Of a DNA stretch of 64,000 nucleotides, positions 12,201-21,715 are shown piece after piece. Under the pieces are notes generated by a model that worked only from the letters and a program-made list of their open reading frames with translations, was not told where the DNA came from and searched no databases. The DNA is taken from the NCBI RefSeq assembly GCF_914767665.1, contig NC_059504.1:15254501-15318500 (forward strand). Reading direction: 5' to 3'. The DNA comes from Harmonia axyridis. Its lineage: Eukaryota > Arthropoda > Insecta > Coleoptera > Coccinellidae. The position numbers were made by a program, and so were the translations under genes. How positions within the stretch are numbered: position 1 is the first letter of the stretch; each line of letters begins with the position of its first letter.

Positions 12201-13074
12201 TTTTTTACGAATATTTTTAATATACGCCCGTGCTTTGTAGGAATATCATATTATCAAGCGCGGTCCCCCTCCTCAAATTCCACCTCAAAATCATTAACCT
12301 TCCATTCGAAATATTTTTCGTAAGATGTATCCTTTCGGAGATTTTTGATTGATTCCATAATGGTATAATGATTGGTATCTATAATGATTCAATTAATCAT
12401 TCATTAAGATACACTCTATATTTTTATCTGGCCTTCATACTTTTGTATATTCAAAATACATTTTTTCATCAATATTGTAAGTCCTAAGTAGGTCAGTGGC
12501 GTACATAAGCCTTGGGGGAATAAAGAAAAAAATAGTTATTCGTTTCAGATGTCGTTTGAATTTACAGAAACTTTTCAAGATTGATATTCACCTGTCAAAG
12601 TGTCAGCTGTTGTATTCCAACGCAAAAACTAATTTTCCTTCTTTCGAAGAATTTTTCCAAAAAAGTTTGCTTACTCATAATGAGATTATTGTGATATAAG
12701 GTTGTGACTTATAATGGATATTCCTCCTGGGGGGATATATCCCCCTTATTCTCCCTTGGGTACGCCACTGAAGTAGGTACTAGTCTTCTAATTAATCATA
12801 ATATAAATAAAGTAAATATCTTACCAGGAGGACTTGTTAGGTATCTCATTTTTTTTTTCATTGAAGGGACTGAATGGAGGCATCTCAGTTATGAACTTTT
12901 TTTTTCAGAATCAACTTTCTGAAGTATACCCCTCCCGCAAAAAATCTGGAATATCTTCAACGATCTGATGTTTATCGTCTGGTGCATGACATGGAACCCC
13001 CAGTGAGAGGAATCAGCTTGAGATCTGAGAAAATTTTAGCTGCTCAAGACTACTATACAGCTGAAAGCAATTGA
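6218..13074 (+). CDS. PDZ + Zasp-like-motif (ZM) protein, 13 exons, ~587 aa
   Basis: Exons: 6218-6319, 6431-6582, 7667-7703, 8044-8122, 8285-8309, 8365-8569, 8655-8720, 8775-8964, 9113-9208, 9318-9578, 10092-10288, 11442-11629, 12909-13074. All borders are GT/AG and the total is 1764 nt, in frame throughout. Residues 1-85 form a PDZ domain with the PWGFRL carboxylate-binding loop at 15-20, as in ALP/Enigma/Zasp proteins. The middle is acidic and low-complexity with a Gln-rich coiled-coil stretch (SLEEQLAAVQRQLQEL, exon 10). Exon 12 plus the start of exon 13 (about residues 500-540) matches the ZM motif: a TDEKICNTL helix, then VIVGKTKGINF. That pair binds alpha-actinin and actin at the Z-disc in the family. 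There is no LIM domain. ATG 6218 is the first in-frame Met next to the PDZ start. AATAAA lies at about 13139. It could be a Zasp66 or other Zasp-family orthologue; I leave the symbol blank. Confidence 0.85.
6661..7532. mobile_element. Foldback element, ~870-bp inverted repeat in PDZ/ZM intron 2
   Basis: The two halves are reverse complements. AGGGTGATTCA at 6661 pairs with TGAATCACCCT ending about 7530. The 'ACTTCCGGT' and 'AATAAGGAAGT' segments, the 'ATTAACTCATGAAC' segment and the 'GAAAAAGCTTTT' segment all recur inverted. Arms of about 400 bp meet at 'ATGTACAGGGTGT' (7048) and 'ACACCCTGTACAT' (7131), leaving a ~70-bp centre. No coding capacity is seen. Confidence 0.8.
10666..10763. repeat. 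Imperfect ~19-bp tandem repeat
   Basis: About five units of the type 'ATTGCCCATAGATCCACAT' run in tandem with small changes, inside intron 11 of the PDZ/ZM gene. Confidence 0.75.
11130..11369. repeat. Two-copy tandem duplication (~127 + 113 bp)
   Basis: 11130-11256 and 11257-11369 share 'TTGCCACAACTTGTCA.TCAAA' and 'CTCCTCCTTCTGTT'. The second copy carries small deletions. It is intronic. Confidence 0.8.
11997..12277. mobile_element. piggyBac-like MITE, diverged copy
   Basis: It starts next to TTAA (11993-11996) with GAGGGAACACCACCACGTGA, the same end as the complete copy at 21204. It shares 'CTGTCAATATTTACCCAGAG' and 'GGGGCGTAAAGA' internally. The right end (…GCGCGGTCCCCCTC) is eroded. Confidence 0.6.
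12494..12770. mobile_element. Non-autonomous hAT element with 8-bp target duplication
   Basis: Termini are CAGTGGCGTAC at 12494 and GTACGCCACTG ending at 12770. Both sides are flanked by an identical AAGTAGGT (12486-12493 and 12771-12778). A CAGTGGCG-type end plus an 8-bp duplication is diagnostic of hAT transposons. At 277 bp it carries no transposase. It sits in the last intron of the PDZ/ZM gene. Confidence 0.9.
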
Positions 13075-13296
13075 AACCGATTGAATATAAATATTATGCA
13101 ACGCTGATTTCGTCAGTTGTTTCTTGTGAAAATTTCGAATAAATAAAATACCTAGTTTTGATTAGTTCTTATTATCCGTCAAACATAAACTTCACTTCCA
13201 GAAAAGTGTTCAATATGGCATTCATACTTTTGATCAATTAACAAAAACCATCAAGAGTTCAGCTATGTTTGGTTCTGTAATCATCATTTTTCACGA

Positions 13297-13369
13297 GCCC
13301 GGGTAGCTCAGTCGGTAGAGCATTGGACTTTTAATCCAAGGGTCCAGGGTTCAAGTCCCTGCTCGGGCG
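13297..13369 (+). tRNA. tRNA-Lys (anticodon TTT)
   Basis: This 73-nt sequence folds as a complete cloverleaf. The acceptor stem GCCCGGG pairs with CTCGGGC (one G-U). The D-arm carries A box TAGCTCAGTCGG, the anticodon stem TTGGA/TCCAA encloses loop CTTTTAA, and the T-arm CAGGG/CCCTG has B box GGTTCAAGTCC. The discriminator base is G. There is no intron and no encoded CCA. A T-run just downstream can serve as pol III terminator. Confidence 0.96.
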
Positions 13370-13688
13370 AAATTTTTACCTTTTATTTCAAATTTTTTTT
13401 TCAAGAATAATTATTGATTTTATTGTAAGATGAAAGGATTCGAAAAATAATTAATTTAATAATCTGATCAAATGAAATGATCGGCTTCAAAGGAATTATT
13501 TATTTTATTCTTCAACTATTATCATCTACCTAGAGTATAAAAACAAAACTGATCACAGATAATTATCATTCTTAATCCTAGAATTCTTCTAATTAAAATT
13601 GGACCTAGGTTCTAACATTTGTTAACCAATTGTACTAGCGAGCTACCTACTCAGAGATTAAAAAAACAATGCTCTTTGGCTAAAACTT

Positions 13689-14383
13689 TCAAGATTGGTG
13701 TGGCTCATATTCTACAGTAGCTTGAAATCCATTTTCTGAATCGGCAATATATCTCACAATCCGTACGATGCCGTCAGATTGTAACACTCTGTATTCACCG
13801 TGGACTGCACTGCCATCTCTGGATTGTTCGTGGATTTGGGAATTTCCACTCACTGGATCCTGGACTCCATAGGAAAAAGAATAGTCTGGTTTTGCCTGGA
13901 GAAAAAAATTCATTAAGAAAATTGCAGTTATGATTTAACGATTCTTAAACAGCTAGATGGCGCTGATTAACGTTTAAATTGTATTTCTCGTTCGTTATCG
14001 CGTACTAAACAAAATGATAATGAAATATTGGTTAGAGAAAAACTACCAAAAGTAATTCAATTTTGGAGGAGAATGAAAGATTTTTGTTACTTACCGTATA
14101 ATCTACATTTTGGTTTTTTGTTATTACTTGCTGTACCTCTCCACTCACAGGGCCACGAAATTTGTGGAAAGAAAATGTCTCTTCTCCCCTAACAAGTAAA
14201 ATTATTGCTGCTAATGAGATGCTCTGCAAATAGAAAAAAAATCTCAATTCACCTCGCCATTTTTCTTGAAAAAATATTTCGCAATTGATCAAATCATCCC
14301 TATTCAAAACTCTATACACAAAATTGCTGTCGAATCTTCTAGAATTCAGAAACACTCACAAGCAAAACAAAGTAATTCTCCAT
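13689..14383 (-). CDS. RR-2-type cuticle protein, 3 exons, 119 aa
   Basis: Exons on the minus strand: 14383-14360, 14223-14095, 13895-13689 (360 nt, in frame). Exons 1-2 give a hydrophobic signal peptide (MENYFVLL then SISLAAIILLVRGEE). The last exon carries the Rebers-Riddiford chitin-binding domain: YSFSYGVQDPVSG, then RDGSAVHGEYRVLQSDG, then VRYIADSENGFQATV, the RR-2 pattern. The protein should be secreted and bind chitin in cuticle. The 8-codon first exon split inside the signal peptide is usual for insect cuticle genes. A TATA box and initiator lie upstream. It is divergent from the second RR-2 gene starting at 16280. Confidence 0.92.
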
Positions 14384-14410
14384 GTTTTCCTCTGAATGTA
14401 GGTGACCACA

Positions 14411-14445
14411 GACTGATACAAGCATCGAAAATCGATTGATTTATA
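14411..14445 (-). promoter_or_regulatory. TATA box and initiator of the minus-strand cuticle gene
   Basis: On the minus strand TATAAA (14445-14440) is followed about 30 bases later by TCAGTC (14416-14411), an arthropod initiator, shortly before the ATG at 14383. Confidence 0.7.
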
Positions 14446-14449
14446 ACAA

Positions 14450-16200
14450 TGAAAAAACTTATGCAACTGAAGAATTGCAAAAATTGCATCTCCGGAAATA
14501 TCGATTTAGATTCGGTTGATTGGTCTGGGTTTTAGGAGTAACACTCTAAGAAGTTGTGTCCCACTCCTAGAAGTTGTAGTTTTGCGAAACTTCTTGGTTG
14601 ACATCGAATGAAGATTATCTAATAGCTGAGATTAAATTGACCTAGAAAAAAATCATCAGACAATTATGTCTTCAAATGATTATTCGGCTAAAGGTCCTCA
14701 TAAAGTGAGATATCTTTGCATGAAATAAGCTCTACAAATCTTACATGGTAGACAAGCTTTATTTGACAATATAAAATTGAAGATTCGAACCCGGAAATCC
14801 CGAATCCACAGTGTTAATATTTTATTCATTTATAAATTTATAAATCCACAGTGTGTATATGATACTATACCATAAGAATTATGTGAGGTGAAATCTCTAT
14901 AATGTGATATCGGATCAAATATTCAAAAGCTCAAAATTCTGAATCTTATTCTAATACAACAGATTTTCTTGAAATGAAAAGTAGTAGCTTTTGGTAACCT
15001 AATCAACATAAAATTTTGTATCTAGCTTAAATCGCTATTATACATCTACACGCAAACTCTTTTGGATATGTTGTCACGTATTAAAAGTTTTTTTTTCTTG
15101 TACTTTCTTTTTGATTTCTCATATTCCAGTGTAATTTTCATCATTTCCTTTCGACCTTTACAAATATCTTCGTCAATGAAAACCTTTAATTTCAAAAATT
15201 TGTTATACATGTCGGTTAACAAAAAACTCCTGGTTCTGTGGGTCAACCACAACAGAATTAAAGTAGAGCGATTAGATAAAACCGCAAAACTGATGAAGAT
15301 GACGATTGTCTTACCATTACTATTTATCGCTCGATAGATTACGCATTTGATGAAAAAGAGTTTTGTCATTAATTGCCTTTTCTTATATCATGTTATAGTA
15401 AAGATTTTTACGTTGCCTTCAGTATCATGTGGAAATAATAAGAAAAACAATCCAGAACGCCATGTCAGAAGCTTTTGCGTGACCGTTTGGTAAGAGTTAT
15501 TGTAACTAGTACTTTAATTGAGTTTAAGAAGACGAATATCTTCTGACATGGTTCTCTATGTTTATGTGTAAGTTGTGAAACTGACATCTGATTCAATTGT
15601 ACTTCTATTTATATCTATGTTCACCTCTTTGGAGGTTACATGTCAAAGTGACATCCAAGTAATTCATAGAAAAAGTTGGAACTTTTATGCATTATAAATG
15701 CATAGAAATCGAACGAATTGTTTTAGGTTTTTTCCATGGTATCAATATTGCCACAACATTTCAGTAGAATAAGGACATTAATTCCTGAAATATCGACCTT
15801 TTTAAACAGAATGTTTTGAATCTTCTATAGTAGTAGAACGATCCTCACGAAATTCTGTATAGGCCATTATATGCCTATTCTTTGCGAACTATGATGAATT
15901 TTTGGTAGGTACTTCTGGTGCTTCATTACCAAATACTCCAAAATGTTTAGCGCAACAGTAGATGTGGTAATGTGCAAGAACAAAATTATTTATCGTGATC
16001 CATATAGAAACGCACATTTCGATAAATCTACTTTAATTGACGGCAATATATAGTTTGAAATGGCATATTCCGCATCCTTTACAAGGTATCTCATAAGTAA
16101 AACATCAATTGAAAAATTCCTGTACGTCTACGGATGGAATTACAAGAAAACGTGAATTCAAAGAAGAGGTACTCGATGCTGTCCCACTTGTCTCAGAATT
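14450..16200. other. Intergenic region between divergent cuticle genes
   Basis: No exon is supported. Overlapping plus and minus frames at 15046-15369 are A/T-rich mirror images without domain or splice support. It presumably holds shared upstream control DNA of the two cuticle genes. Confidence 0.4.
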
Positions 16201-16204
16201 TCTT

Positions 16205-16237
16205 TATAAGTGCGCTCGATTTTTCTTGTTATCAGTT
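16205..16237 (+). promoter_or_regulatory. TATA box and initiator of the plus-strand cuticle gene
   Basis: TATAAG at 16205 is followed about 29 bases downstream by ATCAGTTC (initiator TCAGTT at 16232-16237). The ATG follows at 16280. Confidence 0.7.
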
Positions 16238-16279
16238 CAGTTGATTTTTATACGATCAAAATTTCCAACTATAAGCAAG

Positions 16280-19200
16280 ATGATCAAGGTATTAATGATA
16301 AGAAAAGTCTGCTCTAACACAATATTTTTTACTCACTACTATTTTTTTCATTGAATTGAATTGAAATTATATTTTCATTTAACATTAATTTCGTACGAAA
16401 AATATAAATACCTATCATTAAATATTTTTTCCAAATAAATCGAGTGATTCTATTTTATTTGCAGACAATTATAATTATAACAATTGTGTTGAAGTCCATG
16501 TCCTGTATAACTGTTAAATACAATGAAGCAGAAACTAAAGAAGAACCAACTGTAAGTAGCAATCTAATATCAAGTGTACTAATTTTAGAAGCTGCAGCTT
16601 GAGGAGAATAGATTTTATACCAAAATTAGAAATCCCTAGTTTCTTCTAAAAATTTCTTGCTTAAATTTCGACGCATTTTGTATATATTTCTTATTGAAAT
16701 ATGCCATGTTTCATTTGGTAGTTTTGCCAGGTTTCTTCTAAAAAAATCTCTCCTCCTTATCTTCAATTTTGAATTAATTCTTATGGTGGGTTTCATAATT
16801 AATCTTGGTGATTTGCTCGATGAAATTATTTTTGTGTTCAATTCAAGTTTATTTTGCACATTTCCATAGATTTCATACTACAATCAACAAGTTGATCGGT
16901 CAATCAAAGTTTTATGAAACCCATCCTTAATGAATCAATTTTCAAAACAAACGATAATTATAGAATTTTCACCTCCATCTCTAAAAAACTGCCTAAATGA
17001 CATCCACACAACAAATCCTTTTTTCAAAATCCTCAAAGTTTTTCATTGTAAATTGCATGCATGTTCAGCATGCACTCAAAATATACGTTTTAAAATTGGT
17101 TCTAAATTATTTGTTGTTACGTTCCACCAATAGAAAAAGATTACATTTCGAGCATTGTGAAGTCGTGAAGAATTTCATTCATTCGATTTCTCATCTTCAC
17201 TTCCTTGAATCAATTAACCAAATACGTTGTGATTTGTAGAATCATCAACAAACTTTCCTAATCTAACCAAAAACGGTCAATACCATGAAATTGCTTCCAT
17301 TCAATTGATCCGTATCATTTTTATGGCGATTGGAAAGTTCGATAGTCATCCTTATAGTCAATACAGAATATTTTCCCAGTTGAGTTTTAAGCTCGTTAAA
17401 ATCTATATTAGAAAATATGTTTATTTTCAAATTCAGCTTTTATGAGATTTCACTTCATGTAGGTAACAGGCCAATTGAAAAGTCCCCGGTCTACACATTT
17501 TTTTGGCAAAATTCGATTTTATTATTCAAGGGTGATACAGCGTTTATAGTGATCTTTAAACTTTTCGATGTAATTTTTGTAGTACGATTTGTCTTTCGCT
17601 TCAAAATAGGCCTCAGTTTCGGCGATTACTTCTTCATTGGCGCTGAATTTCTATCCAGCGAGCATTCTTTTTGAGAACTGAGGACAGGAAAAAGTCGCTG
17701 GAGGTCAGATCTGACGAATACGGTGAATGCAGAAGCAATTCGAAGCCCAATTCATGCAATTTTGCCATTGTTTTAATTAATTTGTTACATGGCGGATTGT
17801 CTTGGTGAATTAACACCTTTTTGTCTTCAAATGGGGCCATTTTTTTCCGATTTCAACCTTTAAACGATCCAATAACGCTAAGTAATAATCGCTGTTGATG
17901 GTCTGGCCCTTTTGGAGGTAATCGATGAATATTATACCTTGCGCATCCCAGAATACTGATGCCATAAACTTGCCACCTGACTGTTTTTCCTCGCTTTGGA
18001 TTCGGTTCATCGTGTGCAGTCCACTCAGCTGACTGTCGATTGGACTCCGGAGTGAAATGATGGAGCCATGTTTTATCCATAGTCACATATCGACGCAACA
18101 ATTCAGGTTTATTGCACTTAAACAGCTTCAAACACTGCTCATAATCATTAACACGTTGTTGCTTTTGATCGATTGTGAGCTCGCGCGGCACCCATTTTGC
18201 ACACAGCTTTCTCATTTACAAATATTCGTGAATGATATGATGAACACGTTTAGACAATATCTTAATAATGTCTGCTATCTCGATCAACTTCACTTTACGG
18301 TCATTCAAAATTATTTTGTGAATTCTTTTTATTTTTTCGTCGGTGGCAGCCTCCTTCGGGCGTACACTGCGTTCGCCATCTTCGGTGCTGATTTCAACAC
18401 GTTGAAACTTAGCATACCAATCAATGATGTTCCTGGTGCAGACTCCGGAAACTCTTCATCAAGCCAAGATTTTGCTGTATTTTTTTCCCTTCAAAAAGCA
18501 ATATTTTATCAGCACACGAAATGCTTTTTCTTTCATCTTTTTTCAAATAACAAAAGTAGCTACACCCACAAGGCAATATCTTACAAACTAATGGTCGGAC
18601 TGCTGCCAAATTTTGACACGTATCGTTTGAAGGTTGGTACCAACTAAAAATCATATGGGTTTAATACCATCAACGCCATCTGTGCATCAGACCGGGGATT
18701 TTTCAATTGGCATAATAATTTCAATTCGATGCGCTCCAAACTGGAAGTTTCAAGGGTAAATTTCACAAAAAAATATTCCTCAAATTTGAGTGAACGTTCC
18801 AATAATGAGAAGAAGACTTCCTTGAAAACGGTGGATCCTATCGAAAAAAATTTTTTTTGTTCAGTAAAGAACATTCGGTTTTTGAAATGCTGTCTCAAAA
18901 TATTGAGGTACGAAAAAATTGTTGTGAAATATACCCTTAAGGACGCAGTTTGAAACACACCTGATTAAAATTTTCATAGTATGTTTACAATGGCAGTTAG
19001 AGCTGCCAAGCAACAAAAGCCAACCGGATTCATTGATTTTTGCTGCTTTATTAAAAAAAAATTAAAAAAAACTTTTGAAATGATTCAAAATGAGCATTTT
19101 TTTTCAGTCCTACCCAAAGTACCACTTCGAGTACGGCGTCAAAGACGGTCAAACAGGCGACATCAAAGAACAGACAGAAGAAAGGGACGGTGATGCAGTC

Positions 19201-19371
19201 AAAGGAGAATATTCACTTCTTGAGCCAGATGGCACCATCAGAAGAGTCCAGTATGAAGATGACGGTAAAAGCGGGTTCAACGCCATCGTCACTAAGATGG
19301 GACACGCTGTACATCCTGCTGAACCCGCGAAACAACCTGCGCCAGTGCATTACAGGGGTTACCTGCACTGA
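16280..19371 (+). CDS. RR-2 cuticle protein, 3 exons, 119 aa
   Basis: Exons: 16280-16288 (only Met-Ile-Lys), 16465-16551 and 19108-19371; the total is 360 nt, all in phase 0. Exon 2 completes a signal peptide (MIKTIIIITIVLKSMSC). Exon 3 holds a textbook RR-2 chitin-binding domain: YPKYHFEYGVKDGQTGDIK, then EERDGDAVKGEYSLLEPDG, then GFNAIV, followed by a His/Pro-rich tail ending HYRGYLH. It is a secreted chitin-binding structural protein. The second intron (2.56 kb) is enlarged by an irritans-type mariner copy. Having the first three codons in their own exon is a known habit of cuticle genes, and the TATA/initiator upstream supports this start. Confidence 0.92.
17465..18714 (-). mobile_element. 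mariner element, irritans/Himar1-like, broken
   Basis: Ends: CCAATTGAAAAGTCCCCGG at 17471 and the inverse CCGGGGATTTTTCAATTGG ending at 18710. The minus strand encodes a transposase like that of irritans-subfamily mariners: MRKLCAKWVPRELT, HHFTPESNRQSAEWT, GKVMASVFWDA-type text and the DDE stretch with HQDN. It is split over several frames by indels (fragments at 18654-18421, 18215-17853, 18010-17810, 17840-17634). It is a pseudo-element inside a cuticle-gene intron. Confidence 0.92.
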
Positions 19372-20400
19372 ATTTTGAAGAAACCGTTTTTTTTTACATT
19401 TTTAGTTAGTACCTTTCTTAGGTGTGGATGGGGCTTAAGACATAAAATTGTTTTGTTGGTACTACTCGGTGGTGGCAGGTGTCCAAGAGCTGAATAAGGA
19501 GTTCTGGGAACGAATACATTTGTGAATTTTGTTTCATAAACGAAAATTTCCAATTTTGTCGAATTAGCATCGTGTAATGTTCATTCGTTTCTACCCAATG
19601 ATACGCCTCTGGATGGATTATCAATCACTTCAGCAATCCAGCACAGCTCTATTTTACTGAAGTGTTCAACCGTGAGCTGACCAACAGCCATTGAAAATTA
19701 TATCCAGATGTTCTAACGTGATTTCAACGAATGCTGATAGTGCCACATCTAAATTCAACCATATTCACTTCAAATTATTGTTATTATTGTATCATTACTT
19801 GTTTACTAGGCAATTTTATGGATTTAATTCCGAAATATAGGTCTTTTCAAGATTAAGCATTAAGGAAAAACTGGAAAAGTAAGGGGTATTTTGAATGTTT
19901 TGAAATGTTATTGCTTCTAATCACACCACTGCTTTTTGAACAGCTGATAAGCCGCCACTGGTATAACTGCCTTTGATTGAAAATATTTTAGTTACTTTAA
20001 CATATTAATAATAAATGCAGTTATAAATTATATTAGAAATTATGGTTGAGTGCGCTGAGACCTGAAATTTTCACTAAGCATCCATCCATATTTTGTTTAT
20101 ATTTCTTCATGCAAGAAAGAAAAACACTTTCAATATTGTGTATGTTTATTAGATAAATATCAATTCCCCTGTTATGTTGATTCCTTTTGATCATTCATTC
20201 ATTGATTAAGAAGAAACCTTTGTTCGATCTTTAAATGTATATACGGCATTTATCTTATACCAAACCAATATTCCGTAATAGATAGAGTTTTGTAGATATT
20301 TTTAATTTGTTTTAGTAAAATAATTCTTATTTTTCTCGAATCAAAGTTATTTCATTCCAGTCCGCAATATCATCAATGCTCCTAGTCAAGATGACTAATT
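19372..20400. other. 3' flank of cuticle gene, no further gene seen
   Basis: Likely 3'UTR and intergenic DNA. AATAAA occurs near 20008. A minus frame at 19418-19624 has no splice or domain support. Confidence 0.4.
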
Positions 20401-20560
20401 TTCGAATAGAACTGATACATTTTAAAATGGTTATATTGGCAACACTGTCTATTATTTTTTGAAGTTTCTTATATCATTTTTTGTTCAGTAGATAATACAC
20501 AGTGTTGCCATTGTAGCTATTTTAAATTGTTCCATACCAATTGAAAATCCCAAACCCATT
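20400..20560. mobile_element. Short MITE-like derivative of the ATGGTTATAATGGCAACAC family
   Basis: The left part 'AAAATGGTTATATTGGCAAC' and the right part 'CAGTGTTGCCATTGTAGCTA' are inverted copies of one another around a ~60-bp centre. It is an internally deleted relative of the 55540-56740 element. Confidence 0.7.
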
Positions 20561-20740
20561 TGATTGTTTCTAGTCGTCAGCGCATTCGCCATTTTGTATC
20601 AAAATTTGAACCGAAAAACAGGGTGGCCCACGTAAAAAAATTCCATTCCTTAGGATTGTTTCCAGTGAAAAATCTGTATGGTATTTGTTTTGATGAAAAA
20701 GGTTAAGAATAATTTCATTCAATACGATGTTGAAAATACC

Positions 20741-20933
20741 AACCTTCCATTCATTTCTAAACAATACCTAATAGTGTATTTGTTCAACATTTTCCATGAG
20801 AAACATTCTTTGCAGTTGAGGAGTTTGTTGTTAATGTTCAACCTTCCATTCATTTCTAAACAGTAATAGTGTATTTGTTCAATATTTTCCATGATAAACC
20901 TTCCTTGCAGTTGAGGAGTTTGTTGTTAATGTT
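20741..20933. repeat. Two-copy tandem duplication (~99 bp)
   Basis: 20741-20839 and 20840-20933 both read AACCTTCCATTCATTTCTAA at the start and 'GTTGAGGAGTTTGTTGTTAA' at the end, with a 5-bp indel between them. Confidence 0.85.
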
Positions 20934-21203
20934 GACGTTGACCCTTCAATTACACCTGTACATAACTGCAAAAGGTTGATAAAAGTATTGACCAAGAATT
21001 TGATTACTGCCTAGAAGCAAATGGCAAATAATTTCACCATTTCAAAACTTGGGATTCGTTCAGAAATTAGGCCATCCAATGCTCTTTACCTATCGCTTCC
21101 AAAGACTTTTTTTCACTGATAAAACGCCAAACAAAAATTTTCTAGCATTTTCATAAAAAGAATTGTAAAATCAAAAATATTATCTACCTACCACCCCGCT
21201 TAA

Positions 21204-21609
21204 GAGTGGACACCACCACGTGATAGCTCAGTTTGAAACTATATAAGAGATATTTCTTCATACAAATCAACAGTTTTTTCAACAATAATCTGAATTGGGT
21301 TATTCAATATTTATATTTTTTGATGAGAAAAAATAATATTAGTTTTTGCGCAAAATAGTTGATGGTATGGTATACTTATGTTTTTTGAAATATTCGTAAA
21401 AAAATCCCACAAAAAAGAGGCAAAACTCTAATTTTGTGAAAATTCATTAAAAGACTCGTTAGACTCTCGACGAAAATTGGAATTATTGTAATATTCCTGA
21501 CTTCTACTGATCATTCAATCGTTCTGGCAACACCACACACTCTTTACGCCCCTCCTCCTCTGGGGAAATATTGACAGATCACGATAATCTCACGCGGTGG
21601 TATTCCCTC
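21204..21609. mobile_element. piggyBac-like MITE flanked by TTAA
   Basis: A TTAA at 21200-21203 and another at 21610-21613 bracket a 406-bp element. Its ends are inverted: GAGTGGACACCACCACGTGA on the left; on the right, read from the other strand, GAGGGAATACCACCGCGTGA. A TTAA target and GC-rich termini fit the piggyBac superfamily. No transposase frame is present. The copy at 11997 is a relative. Confidence 0.8.
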
Positions 21610-21715
21610 TTAAGGTGACCATACACCCACAAATTTGCAATCAGAAAATGTTCCCTCCTAAATTAACAGGTTCAAATTTAATAGAGAAAGAAAACACTAC
21701 TCTCTAAAAATTTAC

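Noticed and set aside
15046..15369. Overlapping ~100-aa frames on both strands
   Set aside because: Low-complexity A/T-rich DNA without domains, splice sites or poly(A) support.
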